DNA from: an uncultured beta proteobacterium
GTDB lineage: Bacteria; Pseudomonadota; Gammaproteobacteria; Burkholderiales; Rhodocyclaceae
DNA length: 12,153 nt
NCBI GenBank assembly: GCA_903917505.1
Contig: CAIXAY010000153.1
Span: forward strand, 1-12,153
Direction: 5' to 3'
Both the position numbers and the translations under genes were made by a program. Shown here piece after piece: positions 7,117-12,153 of this stretch (position 1 is its first letter; every line of letters begins with the position of its first letter). The notes under the pieces were generated by a model that made no database searches, was not told where the DNA came from, and saw only the letters and a list, made by a program, of their open reading frames with translations.

Positions 7117-7252
7117 GATCGGCAGGCCTGCGAAGGGGGCGAATCGGTTGCGACGGAATTGGCGATTGACGAGAGCAGTGTGCACGAAAATTGGATAAAC
7201 TCGCAAGCTCTTATCTCCTTTACGACGCGAGAATGAAATCGCCTAAGCGCGC

Positions 7253-8197
7253 ATGACAGCGCATGACGTGAGCCTCATCGGTGCGCCGACCGACATCGGC
7301 GCCGGCATGCTCGGCGCGCGCATGGGTCCGGAAGCGCTGCGCGTCGCCGGCATTGCGCAGGCCATCGCGCAGTTCGGGATCGCGGTCAGGGATTGCGGCA
7401 ATGTCGCTGGGCCGGCCAATCCCTTGCGGCCGGCGGTCGACGGTTTCCGCCACCTGGCCGAGGTCGTGCGCTGGAACCAATTGCTCCACGACGCGGTGTA
7501 TGCGGAGCTTGTGGCCGATCGCCTGCCGCTTTTGCTCGGCGGCGATCATTCGCTGGCCATCGGCTCGATCAGCGCGGTCGCCCGCCATTGCCGCGAGCAG
7601 CACAAGAAGCTGCGCGTGCTGTGGTTCGACGCGCACGCCGACTTCAATACCGCGACGCTGACGCCGAGCGGCAACCTCCACGGCATGCCGGTCGCCTGCC
7701 TGTGCGGGCACGGGCCGCAGGCGCTGATCGCCGGGCAGGTGCCGGCGATCAGCGCCAGGGACATCCGCCAGATCGGCATCCGCAGCGTCGATGAAGGCGA
7801 GAAACGCCTGGTGCACGACATCGGCATCGAGGTCTTCGACATGCGCTACATCGACGAGATGGGCATGGGCAATGCGATGGAGCTCGCGCTGGCGCTGGTC
7901 GGCGCGGACACGCATCTGCACGTCAGCCTCGACGTCGACTTCCTCGACCCGGACATCGCGCCCGGCGTCGGCACCGCCGTGCGCGGTGGCCCGACCTACC
8001 GCGAAGCGCAGCTGTGCATGGAGATGATCGCCGACACCGGACGGCTGGCCTCGCTCGACGTCGTCGAGCTCAATCCGGCGCTCGACGTGCGCAACCAGAC
8101 CGCCGAACTCGCCGTCGACCTGATCGCCAGCCTGTTCGGAAAAAGCACCTTGATGCGCAAGGCGAGCCCCGCGCGCTGGCCGCCGCTTCAGCGATAG
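7253..8197 (+). CDS. rocF: Arginase (ureohydrolase)
   Basis: Cleaves L-arginine to ornithine and urea with a two-manganese centre. The 314-residue product has all six metal ligands in their usual motifs: H99 in GGDHS, D126, H128 and D130 in DAHADFNT, and D227 and D229 in SLDVDFLDP. E272 in VVELNP matches the residue that reads the guanidinium group. Spacings agree with rat arginase (D227 to E272 is 45 residues, as D232 to E277). The SGNLHGMPV segment after the second motif is the arginase rather than agmatinase form, although agmatinase or another ureohydrolase cannot be fully excluded. ATG 7253 begins two residues before the first strand (DVSLIGAPTDIGAG); its ribosome-binding site is weak. 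It is divergent from the lactonase gene, and its 3' end overlaps the convergent membrane gene by 10 bp. No other arginine gene adjoins. Confidence 0.93.
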   Translation: MTAHDVSLIGAPTDIGAGMLGARMGPEALRVAGIAQAIAQFGIAVRDCGNVAGPANPLRPAVDGFRHLAEVVRWNQLLHDAVYAELVADRLPLLLGGDHSLAIGSISAVARHCREQHKKLRVLWFDAHADFNTATLTPSGNLHGMPVACLCGHGPQALIAGQVPAISARDIRQIGIRSVDEGEKRLVHDIGIEVFDMRYIDEMGMGNAMELALALVGADTHLHVSLDVDFLDPDIAPGVGTAVRGGPTYREAQLCMEMIADTGRLASLDVVELNPALDVRNQTAELAVDLIASLFGKSTLMRKASPARWPPLQR

Positions 8198-8706
8198 TGG
8201 ATGAAACGCGCCGGGAAGCGCGCCGTGAGCCAGGCGAGAAAAACGTACTTGACCGTCTTGCCGAGGCCGACGGCGAGCAGTACGCCGGGCACCGACGGGT
8301 CGGCGAGGGAGTAGAAGAAGATGGCCGGCGTTTGCGGCAGGGGCGAGCCGGCGATCACGGCCAGCGCGACGAGGCCGTAGTCCTGCAGCCAGGCGCTGGT
8401 CAGGCGCCAGCTTTCCGTGTCGACGAGTTCAGGGTAATGGACGAGGACCGCTTCGCGGCCGAGCAGGTGGAAGACCTCGACCAGGACGGCGCCGCCGACG
8501 CCACTGGCGATGCCGGTGAGCAGCCCCAGCGTCAGCCAGCGCCGCGGCGCGAGCAGCACGGCGGGAATCAGCACGATGGCGAAGGGGAAGGTGAAGGTCG
8601 CCGTCGAGACGAAAGCGATCAGCGCGACGACCAGGGAATAATGACGATGGCCGGCCGAGAGATCGAGCGCGCGCCGGACCCAGTCGGGAAGTCGGGGCTT
8701 GTTCAT
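8188..8706 (-). CDS. DedA/VTT-like small membrane protein (YqaA type)
   Basis: A 172-residue integral membrane protein resembling the YqaA branch of the DedA/VTT (SNARE-associated) family. Members of the superfamily are implicated in lipid movement across the membrane and in envelope stress, but the role of this branch is not settled. Hydrophobic segments begin at about residue 24 (YSLVVALIAFVSTATFTFPF), then about 59-80, 111-130 and 140-162. Between them are family-like patches: the Gly-rich GIASGVGGAVLVEVFHLLG, the re-entrant GSPLPQTPAIFF and the C-terminal GLGKTVKYVFLAWL. ATG 8706 is chosen because AAGG lies a few bases upstream; an in-frame ATG at 8724 adds six residues. It runs opposite to arginase, with stop codons overlapping, and is divergent from the DUF4197 gene. 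Confidence 0.78.
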   Translation of the reverse strand: MNKPRLPDWVRRALDLSAGHRHYSLVVALIAFVSTATFTFPFAIVLIPAVLLAPRRWLTLGLLTGIASGVGGAVLVEVFHLLGREAVLVHYPELVDTESWRLTSAWLQDYGLVALAVIAGSPLPQTPAIFFYSLADPSVPGVLLAVGLGKTVKYVFLAWLTARFPARFIHYR

Positions 8707-8808
8707 GATAACCTTGGCGTGCACCGGCGGCGGCCGTGGCTTTGCCGGCCCGATCCGGCACTGGGTGGTGTCGTCATGATCACGGGGTTCCTAATCGAGG
8801 AGATCGGC

Positions 8809-9519
8809 ATGTTTTTCGGCGTAAAGATTTTCAATATCTGCAAGGCGATGACGATTGTATGTGCTTTGGCCCTGGCCGCACAGGCTTCGGCGGTCGGCAT
8901 CGCTGACCTGTCAAGCAGCGATACCGCGTCCGGACTCAAGGAAGCGCTCACCCGCGGCGCCGAGGCGGCGGTCGGCCAGCTCGGCAAGACCAACGGATTC
9001 CTGGGCGATGCGCGCGTGAAGATTCCCCTGCCCGAATCGGCGCGTACCGCAGAAAAGATGATGCGCACCTTCGGCATGAAGAAGCAGGCCGACGAACTGA
9101 TCGAAACGATGAACCATGCGGCCGAATCGGCCGTCGTCGAGGCCAAGCCGATCCTCACCGACGCGGTGAAGAAAATGAGCTTCGACGATGCGCGCGGCAT
9201 TCTCTCCGGCGGCGACGACGCGGCGACGCAATACTTCAAGCGCAGCACCTCGGACGCCATCGCCGCGAAGTTCCTGCCCATCGTCAAGCAGGCGACGGCC
9301 AAGGTCAACCTCGCCGGGCAGTACAACCAGTACGCCGGGCAGGCGGCCAAGTTCGGCCTGATGGACAAGAAGGACGCCGATCTCGACACCTACGTCACGC
9401 ACAAGGCGATGGACGGGTTGTTCCTGATGATCGCCGAGGAAGAGAAAGCGATCCGCAAGGATCCGGTCGGCACCGGATCGCATTTGCTGCAACAAGTTTT
9501 CGGCGCGATCGGCAAGTGA
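8809..9519 (+). CDS. Exported DUF4197 protein
   Basis: A 236-residue protein of the DUF4197 family, found widely in proteobacteria and of unknown role. Residues 1-28 form a signal peptide: a Lys-containing start (MFFGVKIFNICK), a hydrophobic core (MTIVCALALAA) and an AxA cleavage site after QASA. No lipobox is seen. The mature part is strongly helical and matches the family pattern: GLKEALTRGAEAAV, then KIPLPE, a run around FGMKKQADELIETMNHAAE, the FDDARGILSGGDDAATQYF block, YNQYAGQAAKFGL and DLDTYVTHKAMDGLF near the end. ATG 8809 has an excellent GAGGAGAT site at 8797-8804; an upstream in-frame ATG at 8776 lacks one and would spoil the signal peptide. The hydroxyacid dehydrogenase gene follows after 48 bp and may be co-transcribed. 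Confidence 0.85.
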   Translation: MFFGVKIFNICKAMTIVCALALAAQASAVGIADLSSSDTASGLKEALTRGAEAAVGQLGKTNGFLGDARVKIPLPESARTAEKMMRTFGMKKQADELIETMNHAAESAVVEAKPILTDAVKKMSFDDARGILSGGDDAATQYFKRSTSDAIAAKFLPIVKQATAKVNLAGQYNQYAGQAAKFGLMDKKDADLDTYVTHKAMDGLFLMIAEEEKAIRKDPVGTGSHLLQQVFGAIGK

Positions 9520-9567
9520 CCGGCGCCCACCACAAAAATTCATTCACCTGTTCAGGAGCCTCACCCG

Positions 9568-10506
9568 ATGCCAGCCAGCGTACTTTCCTTCGACACCTTT
9601 CCGTCCTTCATCGTCGATAAAATCAGTGCCAATTTCGATTTCCATTACAACGTAGACAGGAACGACGCGGCGGCCATGGCGAAATTCGCGCCCACGGTGC
9701 GTGCGGTCGTCGCCAAGGGCGAAACCCTGTTCAACGACGAAGTGATGGCGCGTTTCCCGAAGCTGGAAATCATCGCCCTGTGCAGCGTCGGTTTCGACGG
9801 CATCGATGTCGCCGCGGCGCACAAGCGCGGCATCGCCGTGACCAACACGCCCGGCGTGCTCACCGACGACGTCGCCGACCTGGCGATCGCGCTGATGCTT
9901 GCGGTGGCGCGGCGCGTCGCCGCCGCCGATCAGTTCGTGCGCAGCGGCGCCTGGTCCAAGGGCGCTTTCCCTCTGAACCGCAAGGTCAGCGGCAGCCGTC
10001 TGGGGATCGTCGGACTCGGGCGCATCGGCCAGGCGATTGCCAAACGCGCCGAGGCCTTCGGCATGTCGGTCGCCTACACGGCGCGCGCCAGGAAAGCCGA
10101 GCTTCCCTATACGTTTTATCCGAATGCGCAGGCCCTGGCCAAGGAAGTCGATTTCCTGATCGTCTCGACGCCGGGCGGCGCGGCGACGCGCGCGATGATC
10201 AATGCCGAGGTGCTCGATGCGCTCGGGCCGGACGGCTACCTGATTAACGTCGCGCGCGGCTCGGTGGTCGATGAGCCGGCGCTGATCGCCGCCTTGCAGC
10301 AGAAGCGCATCGCCGGCGCCGGGCTCGACGTTTTTGCCGACGAACCCAATGTGCCCGCCGCCCTGCTGGCCATGGACAACGTCGTGCTGGCGCCGCACAT
10401 GGGCAGCGGCACCGTGCAGACGCGCACCGCCATGGGCGACCTGGCCTGCGCCAACCTGCTCGCGCATTTCGCCGGCAAGCCGCTGCTGACGCCGGTGCTC
10501 GCTTGA
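9568..10506 (+). CDS. D-isomer-specific 2-hydroxyacid dehydrogenase (glyoxylate/hydroxypyruvate reductase-like)
   Basis: An NAD(P)-dependent oxidoreductase that interconverts 2-oxo acids and D-2-hydroxy acids. The 312-residue product has the Rossmann motif GLGRIG at residues 149-154 and the catalytic triad R230 (NVARGSVVDE), E259 (DEP) and H277 (PHMGSGT). The substrate-side block LCSVGFDGIDVAAA and the segment NTPGVLTDDVADLAIALML are typical of the glyoxylate/hydroxypyruvate reductase and gluconate-2-dehydrogenase-like branch. In that branch the residue after the Rossmann beta-2 strand sets coenzyme choice. Here the region YTARARKAELPY carries arginines and no acidic residue, which favours NADPH (inference). 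CAGGAG at 9553-9558 precedes ATG 9568. The exact substrate is uncertain; lactate and phosphoglycerate dehydrogenases share the motifs but are less likely by length and sequence. Confidence 0.88.
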   Translation: MPASVLSFDTFPSFIVDKISANFDFHYNVDRNDAAAMAKFAPTVRAVVAKGETLFNDEVMARFPKLEIIALCSVGFDGIDVAAAHKRGIAVTNTPGVLTDDVADLAIALMLAVARRVAAADQFVRSGAWSKGAFPLNRKVSGSRLGIVGLGRIGQAIAKRAEAFGMSVAYTARARKAELPYTFYPNAQALAKEVDFLIVSTPGGAATRAMINAEVLDALGPDGYLINVARGSVVDEPALIAALQQKRIAGAGLDVFADEPNVPAALLAMDNVVLAPHMGSGTVQTRTAMGDLACANLLAHFAGKPLLTPVLA

Positions 10507-10584
10507 GCTTTGCGCGCCGCCAAGCTCGGCAAGGCGACTGCGTGAATGCTGTTGGAATTCTCATCAGCGCGCTTAATTGACCCT

Positions 10585-10650
10585 CGTCATTCCGGCGAAA
10601 GCCGGAATCCAGGATCCTGGGGCACAGTCCCGGCTTTCGCCGGGACGACG
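10585..10650. repeat. REP-like double hairpin (interspersed palindromic element)
   Basis: Two palindromic units face each other: CGTCATTCCGGCGAAAGCCG on the left and its near reverse complement, ending CGCCGGGACGACG, on the right. They are separated by a short spacer containing AGGATCCT. Each unit also folds on itself (TCCGGC-GAAA-GCCGGA and CCCGGC-TTTC-GCCGGG). The CGTCATTCCxGCGAAAGCxGGAATCC type of sequence is a widespread interspersed repeat between proteobacterial genes. It sits between the dehydrogenase gene and the metH promoter and may act as a 3' end stabiliser or weak terminator. Confidence 0.75.
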
Positions 10651-10700
10651 TTTCTTTCGGTTGGTCGGCCCCATGGAGCCGCCGCAAGCCTGTCTTACAT

Positions 10701-10729
10701 TTGACAATCAAGGGCTTGGCGCGTAAATT
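10701..10729 (+). promoter_or_regulatory. Sigma-70 type promoter of metH
   Basis: A perfect -35 box TTGACA (10701-10706) is followed after exactly 17 bases by TAAATT (10724-10729), a four-of-six match to TATAAT. Transcription would start near 10736, giving a leader of about 147 bases before the metH start. An inverted repeat GGCGC (10718-10722) / GCGCC (10731-10735) flanks the -10 box and could be an operator or chance. Confidence 0.7.
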
Positions 10730-10760
10730 TGCGCCTTCGCCCGGGCCTTCAGGTCGGGCT

Positions 10761-10813
10761 CGCGCCGATTTGAAGTTCAGCTTGCGGGCGCGCAACAAAT
10801 CCGGCTAAAGCGG
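10761..10813 (+). ncRNA. SAM-II (metA/SAM-alpha type) riboswitch candidate in the metH leader
   Basis: The RNA fits the H-type pseudoknot of SAM-II riboswitches as I remember their consensus. P1 is CGCGCC (10761-10766) with GGCGCG (10787-10792). The P1 loop starts with the conserved GAUUUG (10767-10772). The 3' segment reads CAACAAAUCCGGCUAAAGCGG, with the characteristic GCUAAA at 10804-10809. P2, the pseudoknot, is CAGCUU (10778-10783) with AAGCGG (10808-10813): five pairs around one A-G mismatch. A competing nested fold (GCCGATTTG 10764-10772 with CAAATC-C-GGC 10796-10805, closed by TTGCG/CGCAA) is also possible. The position, just after the promoter and before an intrinsic terminator of a methionine-synthesis gene, is what a SAM-sensing off-switch should have. 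A GC-rich hairpin at 10739-10759 precedes it. Confidence 0.75.
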
Positions 10814-10845
10814 CGCGATTCGATTTTCTCGAAACCCGTTCGCTT
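10808..10845 (+). promoter_or_regulatory. Candidate antiterminator helix of the metH leader
   Basis: AAGCGG (10808-10813), the 3' strand of the riboswitch pseudoknot, can instead pair with TCGCTT (10840-10845), using one G-U pair. Nested inside is a perfect hairpin TTCGA (10819-10823) / TCGAA (10829-10833). This fold takes bases from the 5' arm of the terminator (10832-10841), so it and the terminator exclude each other. The arrangement is read from the sequence; its use in the cell is inferred. Confidence 0.45.
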
Positions 10846-10868
10846 CCCACGCTGAACGGGTTTTTCAT
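10832..10868 (+). terminator. Intrinsic terminator in the metH leader
   Basis: The perfect 10-bp stem AAACCCGTTC (10832-10841) / GAACGGGTTT (10854-10863) with a 12-base loop is followed by a T-rich run (TTTTTCATTT from 10861). It lies downstream of the metH promoter and ends about 15 bases before the metH ATG, so it would stop transcription of metH itself rather than of the upstream gene. That placement marks it as an attenuator. Confidence 0.85.
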
Positions 10869-10882
10869 TTTCGAGGTTTGCA

Positions 10883-12153
<1,271 letters not shown>

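Noticed and set aside
8014..8808. Long open frame upstream of the DUF4197 start
   Set aside because: It is an Arg-rich shadow frame through arginase and the minus-strand membrane gene; a good ribosome-binding site and signal peptide fix the start at 8809.
10736..10882. SAH riboswitch or cobalamin riboswitch in the metH leader
   Set aside because: Neither the GAGGAGCGCUGC-type block of SAH riboswitches nor a B12-box was found, whereas the SAM-II blocks are present in the right order.

Overview
The window is about 12.2 kb of GC-rich bacterial chromosome carrying core-metabolism genes. The order D-amino-acid aminotransferase, DUF493 protein, lipB, lipA, the fused MetH and the general gene style suggest a betaproteobacterium, perhaps Rhodocyclales-like. 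That placement is inferred from gene order and protein style; no search was run.

Layout. Bases 1-2596 (+) hold a tightly packed lipoate block: the 3' part of a D-amino-acid aminotransferase gene, a small DUF493 (YbeD-like) gene starting at TTG inside it, lipB, and lipA overlapping lipB by ATGA. Bases 2597-3566 are a visibly AT-richer stretch of about 970 bp with no convincing gene but several inverted repeats and one perfect 14-bp palindrome. Bases 3567-5310 (-) encode an orphan four-helix membrane protein followed by a uroporphyrinogen-decarboxylase-superfamily protein of the methyltransferase type, not HemE. Next come a hotdog acyl-CoA thioesterase (+), a 6-phosphogluconolactonase-type beta-propeller (-), arginase (+), a DedA/YqaA-like membrane protein (-, tail-overlapping arginase), an exported DUF4197 protein (+) and a D-2-hydroxyacid dehydrogenase (+). 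The window ends inside metH (+), the cobalamin-dependent methionine synthase.

Regulation. The most interesting element is the leader of metH (about 10701-10882). A good sigma-70 promoter is followed by an RNA whose sequence and pairing match the SAM-II (metA/SAM-alpha) riboswitch: a P1 helix, a loop starting GAUUUG, and a 3' pseudoknot strand ending in GGCUAAAGCGG. It is followed by a perfect 10-bp intrinsic terminator ending shortly before the metH start codon. The 3' strand of the pseudoknot (AAGCGG) can instead pair with the terminator region (TCGCTT) around a small nested hairpin. This gives a complete on/off model in which SAM turns off methionine synthesis by early termination. SAM-II is known mostly from alphaproteobacteria, so its use here is worth checking. 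A 66-bp REP-like double hairpin lies just upstream.

The lipB-lipA pair makes protein-bound lipoyl groups (octanoyl transfer, then sulfur insertion by radical SAM chemistry). LipA consumes SAM and MetH regenerates methionine for SAM; this is a metabolic link only, not evidence of joint control. No mobile element with a transposase, CRISPR array, tRNA or rRNA was seen, and no multi-gene novel system could be supported.
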